A stretch of DNA of 7,805 nt from Candidatus Magasanikbacteria bacterium CG1_02_32_51 (GTDB lineage Bacteria; Patescibacteriota; Patescibacteriia; Magasanikbacterales; UBA922): NCBI GenBank assembly GCA_001871435.1, contig MNVC01000010.1, positions 1 through 7,805 on the forward strand, read 5' to 3'. A program made the translations under genes and the position numbers. Below the pieces are notes generated by a model. It worked only from the letters and a program-made list of their open reading frames with translations. It was not told the DNA's origin and made no database searches. Below are positions 1 through 5,340 of the stretch, one piece after another. Every line of letters begins with the position of its first letter. Position 1 is the first letter of the stretch.

Positions 1-1
1 A

Positions 2-88
2 CAGTTGAGACTTCTGGCAGAAGATAACAAAATGCGTGAGACTGATTGTGCTAATACCGAAGGTACCTCAATATTCCTCCCCTCTTAG
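2..88 (+). pseudogene. Fragment resembling a Bro-N family (phage antirepressor-like) protein, truncated
   Basis: The second frame is open from the window edge to a TAG at 86-88. It encodes a peptide containing LAEDNKMRETDCANTEG and then the unrelated tail TSIFLPS. The recognisable part resembles the stretch of Bro-N domain proteins that normally precedes an 'LFRLIQSIPSPKAEPFK'-type segment; I recognise this from memory of the family, not from a search. The expected continuation is absent here and I could not find it in any frame up to 1188. The match fails near position 65, and the inverted repeat starting at 72 supplies the stop codon. I infer a gene disrupted or truncated by repeat DNA. The upstream part lies outside the window, so a merely divergent C-terminus cannot be excluded. 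Confidence 0.45.
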
Positions 89-89
89 G

Positions 90-367
90 GGTAGTGCATA
101 TCTTTTTAGAATAAAATAGGAACGTCATCCCGAGCGGAATGAGTGAACGATAGTGAATGAAATGAAGTCGAGGGATCTCCTTTCGTTGTAAGTAAACAAT
201 AAAACGATGAGAGGAGATCCCTCGACTTCGTTCGCTCGTACCTCGCTCTCTACGCTCGGGATGACATCTAAATTCAATAGAAAAAGGATCAACACTCTAC
301 CTGTTGAAAATCTTCGCAAGGTTGTGAGGAATTTATTGCATCAATAGTCAAAATTGTATGCACTACC
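90..367. mobile_element. MITE-like non-autonomous element with terminal inverted repeats and direct-repeat flanks
   Basis: The ends are an 11-bp perfect inverted repeat, ggtagtgcata at 90-100 and tatgcactacc at 357-367. The sequence ctcttagggg occurs at 82-91 and again at 369-378, like a target-site duplication of 8-10 bp; the exact boundary is blurred because the G run overlaps the terminal repeat. Deleting the element plus one flanking copy restores a repeat arm that matches the intact arm at 869-919. The interior is mostly a long palindrome (124-265) plus about 90 bp of AT-rich DNA with no credible gene. It therefore looks like a miniature element mobilised in trans. The responsible transposase family cannot be named from these ends alone. 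Confidence 0.65.
124..265. repeat. Long imperfect palindrome (REP-like hairpin)
   Basis: The outer arms gtcatcccgagcg (124-136) and cgctcgggatgac (253-265) are perfect complements. The inner arms at 164-180 and 213-229 (17 bp, gaagtcgagggatctcc and its complement) also pair, and tcgtt/aacga (183-187/203-207) closes the top. The region between the inner and outer arms pairs poorly. GC-rich palindromes of this 'cgagggatctcc' kind are common dispersed elements in many bacterial genomes. Here it is the core of the MITE-like element. Confidence 0.9.
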
Positions 368-368
368 G

Positions 369-439
369 CTCTTAGGGGAGGTAAGTCCGCCCAAGGCGGA
401 TCCGCCTTGGGCGGAGTGGGGTTCTAGGTCGGAGAAATA
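369..439. repeat. Left arm of the nuclease-flanking inverted repeat, interrupted by a palindrome
   Basis: Positions 369-385 and 416-439 together are the inverted counterpart of 869-909: 17 of 17 and 21 of 24 positions match. The 30 bases at 386-415 are absent from the other arm, and the homology resumes without loss on each side. The outermost part of this arm (72-81) has been displaced leftward by the MITE-like insertion; ctcttagggg is now present at both 82-91 and 369-378. Confidence 0.8.
386..415. repeat. Perfect 30-bp nested palindrome
   Basis: The two 15-base halves, tccgcccaaggcgga and tccgccttgggcgga, are exact reverse complements meeting at a central ggatcc. Each half is itself a 6-bp stem (tccgcc/ggcgga) with a 3-base loop, so the element can fold as one long hairpin or two small ones. 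Its GC content is far above that of the surroundings. Similar ccgcc/ggcgg blocks occur at 5010-5045. Confidence 0.95.
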
Positions 440-504
440 GAACAGTGTATTATGAATAATTATGGTAGTTCACTGAAAGTAAATCAAAGTAATAATCTGA
501 GGAT

Positions 505-906
505 ATGACCTATGCACTACTACATTCCAATACTACAGATTATATTATCAAAAGAAGAAAACTTCGTTTGAACCCGACCAAAGCAGAAGAAGTATTATGG
601 AGAGAGTTACACAACAAAAAGTTAGGATACAAATTTAGAAGACAATTTCAAATAGAAAATTATATCGTAGATTTTTATTGTCGTGAATTGAAGTTGATTA
701 TAGAACTTGATGGACCAATTCACGATGAACAAAAGGAATATGATAAATTACGAACTAAAAATTTAGAGAAATTAGGTTTAGTGGTTATTAGGTATTTAAA
801 CGATGAAGTATTATTTGAAAGAGATAGAGTTATGAAGGAACTACCAGCCTTTTGCGACAAACGAGATTTATCTCTCCGACCACGAACCCCACCTTACCTC
901 CCCTAA
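505..906 (+). CDS. DUF559 domain endonuclease-like protein (PD-(D/E)XK superfamily)
   Basis: The 133-residue protein matches the DUF559/Vsr-like small nuclease pattern almost end to end. It has the N-terminal helix RLNPTKAEEVLWRELHNKKL (21-40), then GYKFRRQ (41-47), IENYIVDFYC (50-59), KLIIELDG (63-70) with H73, and the later GLVVIRYLNDEV segment (91-102). D56 and the acidic pair E67/D69 are the likely metal-binding positions by analogy with the PD-(D/E)XK fold. Substrate and biological role of this family are poorly defined. No methyltransferase or other modification partner is adjacent, so a restriction role is not supported. The tail from about S123 is proline-rich and encoded by the right inverted-repeat arm; the TAA lies in that arm's own hairpin. 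A tgagga sequence lies only 1 base before the ATG, too close for a normal ribosome site. This start is nevertheless kept because no later ATG precedes the conserved helix. Confidence 0.88.
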   Translation: MTYALLHSNTTDYIIKRRKLRLNPTKAEEVLWRELHNKKLGYKFRRQFQIENYIVDFYCRELKLIIELDGPIHDEQKEYDKLRTKNLEKLGLVVIRYLNDEVLFERDRVMKELPAFCDKRDLSLRPRTPPYLP

Positions 907-919
907 GAGGGGAGGAATA
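869..919. repeat. Right arm of the nuclease-flanking inverted repeat
   Basis: This is the intact 51-bp arm. Its inner part 869-892 pairs with 416-439 (21 of 24), 893-909 pairs with 369-385 (17 of 17), and 900-919 pairs perfectly with 72-91. It contains a small hairpin, cctcccct (897-904) with aggggagg (908-915), whose stem and loop include the nuclease stop codon. The hairpin could serve as an end-of-message structure, but there is no T run after it. Confidence 0.85.
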
Positions 920-998
920 ACACAATGTACAAAAAATTATTTGCCAGTTATCAAAAGAAATAAAAAATTGAAATAATATATATAGTGTATCAGTGCCA

Positions 999-1060
999 GA
1001 CGAATTTCACTTGTTTCCCGACTAAGTACGGGATCCCGTATTTTATCGGGACAATTCGTC
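999..1060. repeat. Nested palindrome in the intergenic region before the pilin cluster
   Basis: The centre tacgggatcccgta (1027-1040) is a perfect 14-bp palindrome. It is flanked by cccga/tcggg (1017-1021/1046-1050), and an outer pair gacgaatt/aattcgtc (999-1006/1053-1060) makes a multi-tiered hairpin. It ends where the dispersed repeat at 1052-1118 begins. No coding potential is seen between 907 and 1188 on either strand. A near-consensus -35-like ttgcca at 941-946 has no matching -10 box, so I do not call a promoter. Confidence 0.75.
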
Positions 1061-1118
1061 AATCCAAATAAAACTGAGGGGAATAATCCAAACAAAAACG
1101 ATAGGAATGACGAAATGA
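1052..1118 (+). repeat. Dispersed intergenic repeat, copy 1
   Basis: Two blocks recur in the 4989-5446 intergenic region. The 22-base block 1052-1073 matches 5195-5216 with one difference (g1058 versus t5201). The 29-base block 1090-1118 matches 5221-5249 with one difference (t1102 versus g5233). The spacer between blocks is 16 bases here and 4 in the second copy. The last 15 bases, ggaatgacgaaatga (1104-1118), also occur inverted at 7082-7096. Confidence 0.85.
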
Positions 1119-1143
1119 TCCGTCAACTGACGGGGAATTTCGT
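1110..1143. repeat. Hairpin overlapping the end of repeat copy 1
   Basis: The outer stem acgaaat/atttcgt (1110-1116/1137-1143) encloses a 3+3 internal loop and an inner stem ccgtca/tgacgg (1120-1125/1128-1133) with a 2-base loop; the real loop would be wider. The outer stem motif, cgaaat facing atttcg, also occurs in the spacer at 7064-7096. The structure lies 45 bases before the first pilin gene, so it could belong to its leader RNA. No U tract follows. Confidence 0.6.
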
Positions 1144-1188
1144 TAATGGTAAAAACATTATCCAAAATCATCACCTCATCCATAAACT

Positions 1189-2979
1189 ATGTTCCCAAAA
1201 AACAAAAAAGCTTTTACTCTCATAGAAACTATTATTTCTATTGCTATATTTGTGATTTTTGTTTTTGGTATCTATGGTGGAATACAGCTGGTTTACAAAG
1301 TGATCTATAGCTCTAGAATGCAAGACATTGAAATGAATATTTTGAATGAACAAATTGAAATAATCAGAAATCTAGATTTTCTGGATGTTGGTATAGTCTC
1401 ATCTACTCCGGCTGGAGTATTGACTAGGACTTCTGATATTTCTAGGAATGGTGTCACTTACCAAATCACGAGGACTATCCGTAATATAGATGATCCAGCT
1501 GATGGGACTATTGAGCTGGGTACTGATACGACAGCCAATGATTATAAGTATGTCTATCTAGAAGTTACTTGTCTAGATTGTCAACAAAAGAGTACACTGT
1601 CAATCTATACTTATGTATCTTCTTATTTTCCTCAAGATACTTCTGAATCTGGTGCCATATTTGTCAGTGTTTTAGATTCAAATAATCAGCCTCTTGTAGG
1701 TGTAGATGTCCATGTGGTGAGTAATGATCCTAGTATTGCTATTGATATGACAGACACAACAGACAATGAAGGAATGCTAAGAATTTATGATGTAGAACCT
1801 TGTTTTCAGTGTTATGAAATAACCGTTAGTAAAACTGGTCTTACTTCCGAACGGACAGTGTCTTCTACAGAGTTTGATCCTTCTATACCTCAAAAATATC
1901 ATATCACTGTCAACTCCAAGACTGTCTCCAGCGCTTATTTTCAAATAGACAAACCAGCCCAAATAAATTTGACTACCGTAAATACTGCTTGTGTTCCTGT
2001 GGGTAATGTTTCTGTAGATGTTATGGGTGGAGGAATAGTGGCGACAACACCAGATATATACAATTATGAAGTGACTACTTCTACGGATTCTTCTGGACAA
2101 GTACTTTTGAATGGGTTGCATTGGGGCGAATACAATTTTTCCAATGTTTCTGGACATAATTTCGTAGGTATCATACCATCCCAACCACTAAATATTTTGG
2201 CTGATTCATCTCAAGCTGTAAGTGTCGTCATTGCTGATAGCACTACTAAATCTCTTTTGGTTACGGTGCGAGATTCAGCTACACTATTACCCATACCAAA
2301 TGCTAGAGTAGTTTTGACTTCTGGTTTAGAGAATTTTGAAGATTATACTGGTGTTGGTTATTTTGGTCAGGAAAATTGGGTGACTGAAGGGGTTTCTATT
2401 TTTGATGGTAGTAGCTTTTGGTCGGCCAATAATATTGCCAAACTTGATAATGGTGATAGTACTTTTGCTTTGCATCTGGCTGAAGAGACTCAAGGTGTTT
2501 ATTTTTCTTCTGGCTTGTTGGAATCAGCTACTTTTGATTTTGGTAGTGATACTGTTGATTATTTGAAATTTGATTGGCAATATGACCAGCCTACGAGTAC
2601 GACTATTAGATTTCAAGTGGCTACCAGTGTTACTTCTACTCCCGAGACTTGGAATTTTGTTGGGCCTGATGATACTAGTGCTACTTATTTTGATGCTAGT
2701 ACCAAAGATATACCAGTCGTACATGATGGTGAGAGATATTTGCGTTACAAATTATATTTGACTACTGATAATACGACCTATTCGCCAATAGTTTATGGTG
2801 TTTATATGCTCTATGTGAAGAGTTGTAGTCTGCCTGGTCAAGCCTATTTTCCGAATATTCCAGATGAAACAAACAATAGTCTGTATATTACGGCCGATGG
2901 CTATATTTTCCAAGATGTGAATTTTGGTCTAATAAATTCCAATACTAGTACGATGATTGATTTAGTTTCTAATAATTAG
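1189..2979 (+). CDS. PilV/GspI-like minor prepilin fused to a large extracellular multidomain region
   Basis: The 596-residue protein begins with a class III prepilin signal, KNKKA|FTLIET, with predicted peptidase cleavage after A8 and the conserved Glu at mature position 5 (E13). A hydrophobic helix follows to about residue 36, and then an NEQIEIIRNL segment (53-62) typical of PilV/GspI-like subunits. A pilin-like head runs to about 150. Next come carboxypeptidase-regulatory-like beta modules at about 155-245, 255-350 and 355-380. A beta-sandwich-like region (about 381-542, with KFDWQY, IRFQVATS and ERYLRYKLYL strands) interrupts the third module, which resumes with LPGQAYFPNIPDETNNSLYI (548-567). 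CxxC pairs lie at 128/131 and 205/208, with further Cys at 268 and 546. It is first of three minor pilin genes, with a 12-base gap to the next. I infer a surface tip or adhesin subunit; no ligand can be assigned. The start precedes the signal by an appropriate 8 residues. Confidence 0.88.
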   Translation: MFPKNKKAFTLIETIISIAIFVIFVFGIYGGIQLVYKVIYSSRMQDIEMNILNEQIEIIRNLDFLDVGIVSSTPAGVLTRTSDISRNGVTYQITRTIRNIDDPADGTIELGTDTTANDYKYVYLEVTCLDCQQKSTLSIYTYVSSYFPQDTSESGAIFVSVLDSNNQPLVGVDVHVVSNDPSIAIDMTDTTDNEGMLRIYDVEPCFQCYEITVSKTGLTSERTVSSTEFDPSIPQKYHITVNSKTVSSAYFQIDKPAQINLTTVNTACVPVGNVSVDVMGGGIVATTPDIYNYEVTTSTDSSGQVLLNGLHWGEYNFSNVSGHNFVGIIPSQPLNILADSSQAVSVVIADSTTKSLLVTVRDSATLLPIPNARVVLTSGLENFEDYTGVGYFGQENWVTEGVSIFDGSSFWSANNIAKLDNGDSTFALHLAEETQGVYFSSGLLESATFDFGSDTVDYLKFDWQYDQPTSTTIRFQVATSVTSTPETWNFVGPDDTSATYFDASTKDIPVVHDGERYLRYKLYLTTDNTTYSPIVYGVYMLYVKSCSLPGQAYFPNIPDETNNSLYITADGYIFQDVNFGLINSNTSTMIDLVSNN

Positions 2980-2991
2980 TTTGTAAAAAAT

Positions 2992-3630
2992 ATGTTGATT
3001 GCAGTCTTCCAAACAAAAAAAGCGTTTACTCTTATAGAATTGATAATAGTCATTTTTATAATGCTTATTTTGATTACGGGGACTGTCCAATTGTTTATAT
3101 TTGGAAATAGAAGTATAAGCATTATGTGGGATCAATTGGCTGCACAGAATCAGGCCAATTTTGCCATCAACCGTTTCATTGACTATACACGAACGGCTGA
3201 AGTTTCAAGTATTGGTGGCTATCCTTTGGAAGTTGCTGATCCTTATGAATTAGTCTTTTATGCCAATGTGGATACAGATAGTCTGATAGAAAAAGTAAGA
3301 TTTTATTTGAATACCAGCAGTAATAATTTGAAACAAGCAATCACCAAACCAGGTATGTCGTCAGGCAAACTTTCTTATGATACGGCTCTCGGTGCTACAG
3401 AAATAATTTCAGAATTGGCTGAAAATGTTTCTAATTTTGTTTTGAACAAACCTATTTTTTTGTATTACAATCAATATTATAATGGATCAGGTGATCCTTT
3501 GGTAAATTATAGTATTTCTGATGTTCGTATGATTACCTTACAATTAGAATTAGAGAGAGATTTTACCAAATCGCCAGTCCCTTTGACTGTCCAAAGTACA
3601 ATTTTGGTGAGGAGTTTACATAATAATTGA
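2992..3630 (+). CDS. PilW/GspJ-like minor prepilin
   Basis: The 212-residue protein has the prepilin signal QTKKA|FTLIELI: cleavage is predicted after A11, and Glu is at mature position 5 (E16). A hydrophobic helix runs to about residue 38. The following NQANFAINRFIDYTRTAEVS helix (48-67) and the beta-rich C-terminus (DVRMITLQLELERDF, then PLTVQSTILVRSL) fit the PulJ/PilW class of minor subunits, in which a long N-terminal helix packs on a beta domain. It follows the first prepilin gene by 12 bases and abuts or overlaps the third gene, so co-transcription is very likely. Its role is inferred from family and position: a middle component of the initiating tip complex assembled in the inner membrane. 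The size is normal for the family. No Shine-Dalgarno is visible before the ATG, as elsewhere in this window. Confidence 0.85.
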   Translation: MLIAVFQTKKAFTLIELIIVIFIMLILITGTVQLFIFGNRSISIMWDQLAAQNQANFAINRFIDYTRTAEVSSIGGYPLEVADPYELVFYANVDTDSLIEKVRFYLNTSSNNLKQAITKPGMSSGKLSYDTALGATEIISELAENVSNFVLNKPIFLYYNQYYNGSGDPLVNYSISDVRMITLQLELERDFTKSPVPLTVQSTILVRSLHNN

Positions 3631-3635
3631 AAACT

Positions 3636-4988
3636 ATGTTAGCAACTAATAATAGAAAAAAAATTAGAAATAATCATCAAGGTTTGACACTTATTTTTGT
3701 GATGGTTTTTGGTTTTGTGGCCTTTGTTACAATTACTTTGGGTATTGTCTCTTATAGCATATTTCAATCTAGTACTATCAAATATCTTTATAGGCGTGAT
3801 TTGTCATTTCATTTGGCAGAAGCTGGAATAGATTATTATCATTGGCATTTGATCCAATTTCCAGAAGATTATACTGATGGCACTGGCAATCCTCCACCTT
3901 ATGTCCATAATTATTATGATAAAAATGGTAATTTGGTAGGTAGATTTTCTTTGGACATTGTCGCTCCAGTAGATGGCACGCATGTTGTGGGTGTGCGTTC
4001 TACAGGTACTATTGTGGATTCATCTGGTGATACAATTTCTAGTCCTAGAACTATTGAAACTTATTTTGGTTATGAATCTTTTAGTGATTCTGCTTTTGTA
4101 ATGGGTTCTGATGTTATTTTTAGTAGTACAACTGTGGTATATGGCAAAGTTTTTTCAAATGGTTGTATAGAATTTGATGGGGTAAGTGATAATTTTGTAC
4201 AGAGCGCCAAGACTATGCCACAGTGTCCAACTCAAACTGGTGGAAATGGTGGTGTTTTTGGTACTGGAGGTCCTACCAACTTTTGGAGGTATCCAGTACC
4301 TTACAAAGATTTTCCAGCAATGAGTACTTATTTTAGTGATTTGTATGATATGTCTATCACTTCAGATGGTAGGTTTTTGTCAGCCCAATCATCATCCAAA
4401 GGTTGGCATTTGGTTTTTTTGTCAAATGGTACTTACAATACTTATAAGGTCAAAACTTTTTCAAACACTAAATATAATATAAATCAAGAAATTTTTGTGG
4501 ATAATCAAGCTATACCTGTCAATGGAGTAATCTATTCTAATAGTAATATTTTTGTGGAGGGTGTAGTCAATGGTAGGGTAACAGTAGTATCTGATGGTAA
4601 TCATACTTTGATTATCAATAACAATATCACTTATTTTCAGAAATATAGTGATGATGTTTTGGGACTGATGTCTTATGGTGATGTCAAGATTGCTTATGAT
4701 GTACCTACTAATATGGAAATAAATGCTGTAATGTTATCTATCAATGGTAAAGTGGGTAGAGATTATTATGGTGGGCATCCTGGTACAGACAAAAGGGATT
4801 CCTTGTTATTTTTTGGGTCTATTATTTCTTATGCTGGTAGTGGTTTCAAATATTTGAATGATGGAGAAATAGTCTCAGGGTTTGTTAATACCACCTATAT
4901 TTATGATGGTAATTTATTATACCAGCCGTCAATTGGAGTTCCGGTAATACCACAGTATAGACTGATTAGTTGGAAGGAATTGAAATAG
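3636..4988 (+). CDS. PilX/GspK-like minor pilin protein with beta-repeat ectodomain
   Basis: From this ATG the protein has 450 residues. An in-frame TTG at 3627 would add three residues and overlap the previous stop by 4 bases. Numbering here uses the TTG form. A basic leader ends HQG|LTLIFVMVFGF, a prepilin-like site after G19. The mature position 5 residue is F24, not Glu. The hydrophobic helix runs to about 46, followed by the HLAEAGIDYYHW motif (62-73) typical of PilX-like N-termini. The ectodomain is Gly/Asn/Ser-rich and beta-strand-rich. Residues about 300-376 (GVIYSNSNIFVEG, VNGRVTVVSDG, then LGLMSYGDVKIAY) look like a short beta-helix or DUF4900-like region, and the C-terminus has the YDGNLLYQP...SWKE pattern seen in related proteins. 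As the third gene after PilV/GspI- and PilW/GspJ-like genes, it fits the GspK slot. The large size and missing Glu5 also fit GspK. Sugar or surface binding is not demonstrable. Confidence 0.82.
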   Translation: MLATNNRKKIRNNHQGLTLIFVMVFGFVAFVTITLGIVSYSIFQSSTIKYLYRRDLSFHLAEAGIDYYHWHLIQFPEDYTDGTGNPPPYVHNYYDKNGNLVGRFSLDIVAPVDGTHVVGVRSTGTIVDSSGDTISSPRTIETYFGYESFSDSAFVMGSDVIFSSTTVVYGKVFSNGCIEFDGVSDNFVQSAKTMPQCPTQTGGNGGVFGTGGPTNFWRYPVPYKDFPAMSTYFSDLYDMSITSDGRFLSAQSSSKGWHLVFLSNGTYNTYKVKTFSNTKYNINQEIFVDNQAIPVNGVIYSNSNIFVEGVVNGRVTVVSDGNHTLIINNNITYFQKYSDDVLGLMSYGDVKIAYDVPTNMEINAVMLSINGKVGRDYYGGHPGTDKRDSLLFFGSIISYAGSGFKYLNDGEIVSGFVNTTYIYDGNLLYQPSIGVPVIPQYRLISWKELK

Positions 4989-5002
4989 GGAATTAGTTGA
5001 AA

Positions 5003-5057
5003 GTCCATTCCGCCCCCACCAAAGGCGGGCTAAGCAAGGCGGACTCGTCTACGCGAG
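5003..5057. repeat. GC-rich palindromic block after the pilin cluster
   Basis: A GC-rich island interrupts AT-rich spacer DNA. It contains ccgcc/ggcgg (5010-5014/5024-5028), then gctaagc (5029-5035), ggcggact (5038-5045), and a small hairpin ctcg/cgag (5044-5047/5054-5057). It resembles the tccgcc...ggcgga palindrome at 386-415 and similar blocks dispersed in related genomes. No gene is seen. Confidence 0.6.
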
Positions 5058-5083
5058 AAAGTCAAAATAAAAAAAGATAGGAG

Positions 5084-5107
5084 TGGCGAACGTAAGTTCG
5101 CCATTTT
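5084..5107 (+). terminator. Probable intrinsic terminator of the pilin cluster
   Basis: The 8-bp stem tggcgaac/gttcgcca (5084-5091/5096-5103) with a gtaa loop is followed directly by TTTT, and an A-rich stretch (5064-5078) lies before it. It is 95 bases after the last pilin stop codon and upstream of the galU promoter. The T run is short, so termination may be partial. Confidence 0.6.
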
Positions 5108-5194
5108 GAGTATAAAAGAAATTTTATTTATTATCATGTGAACTTGACAAACTTATGCCTGCCCGCCGTTGGGAGGGTTTGCCATTCCTCATTT

Positions 5195-5249
5195 CAATTC
5201 TTCAATCCAAATAAAATTTTAAACAAAAACGAGAGGAATGACGAAATGA
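5195..5249 (+). repeat. Dispersed intergenic repeat, copy 2
   Basis: This is the second copy of the repeat at 1052-1118. The 22-base and 29-base blocks each carry one mismatch, and only tttt separates them. It lies after the pilin cluster, so the two full copies bracket that operon in the same orientation. An open frame across 5138-5344 is made of this repeat and the next palindrome, and I do not regard it as a gene. Confidence 0.85.
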
Positions 5250-5266
5250 AATTAGATAATCTGAGT

Positions 5267-5325
5267 GGAATGACAAGTGCAAGCTTGTCATGTCCTAAAC
5301 TGGACAAGCTGGCGCTTGTCATTCC
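5267..5325. repeat. Long palindrome with GGAATGACAAG ends
   Basis: The arms are 23 bases each (5267-5289 and 5303-5325), with two mismatches and a 13-base loop, beginning ggaatgacaag and ending cttgtcattcc. It is followed by a T-rich run (5326-5336), so on the + strand it could also terminate transcription. The first eight bases are shared with the dispersed 15-mer repeat. Palindromes with this edge are a common repeat class in related genomes. Confidence 0.8.
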
Positions 5326-5340
5326 TTTTGTTTTTATGTT

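Larger units (their letters stand above)
72..919. mobile_element. Putative inverted-repeat-bounded cassette carrying a DUF559 nuclease
   Basis: The outer ends are a perfect 20-bp inverted repeat: tattcctcccctcttagggg at 72-91 and its reverse complement at 900-919. On the right the repeat continues inward to 869. On the left the matching sequence continues at 379-385 and 416-439, after two later insertions. Ignoring those insertions, the arms are about 51 bp and agree at 48 positions. The only gene between them is the DUF559 endonuclease, and the right arm encodes its last residues. Without the insertions the unit would be about 530 bp. I see no convincing target-site duplication outside 72 and 919. 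Mobility is therefore inferred from symmetry, gene content and the broken reading frame at the left edge. Confidence 0.5.

Noticed and set aside
125..319. Open frame on the - strand, 64 codons
   Set aside because: It runs through the arms of the 124-265 palindrome, and the protein has no recognisable family. The openness is a by-product of the repeat.
505..906. Restriction-modification system or Vsr mismatch-repair role for the DUF559 gene
   Set aside because: No methyltransferase or specificity gene is in the window, and the gene stands alone between repeats. Fold similarity alone does not support either role.
1777..2184. Open frame on the - strand, 135 codons, inside the first prepilin gene
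   Set aside because: It lies antisense within a well-supported coding region, has low-complexity content and matches no family. The same holds for the shorter antisense or shifted frames at 1171-1353, 2524-2724 and 2570-2761.
3628..3640. Possible UGA recoding (as in some Patescibacteria relatives that read UGA as Gly)
   Set aside because: The PilW/GspJ-like gene ends naturally at this TGA. Reading through would add only a few residues before a TAG and overlap the next gene. No in-frame TGA interrupts any recognised gene, so the standard code suffices.
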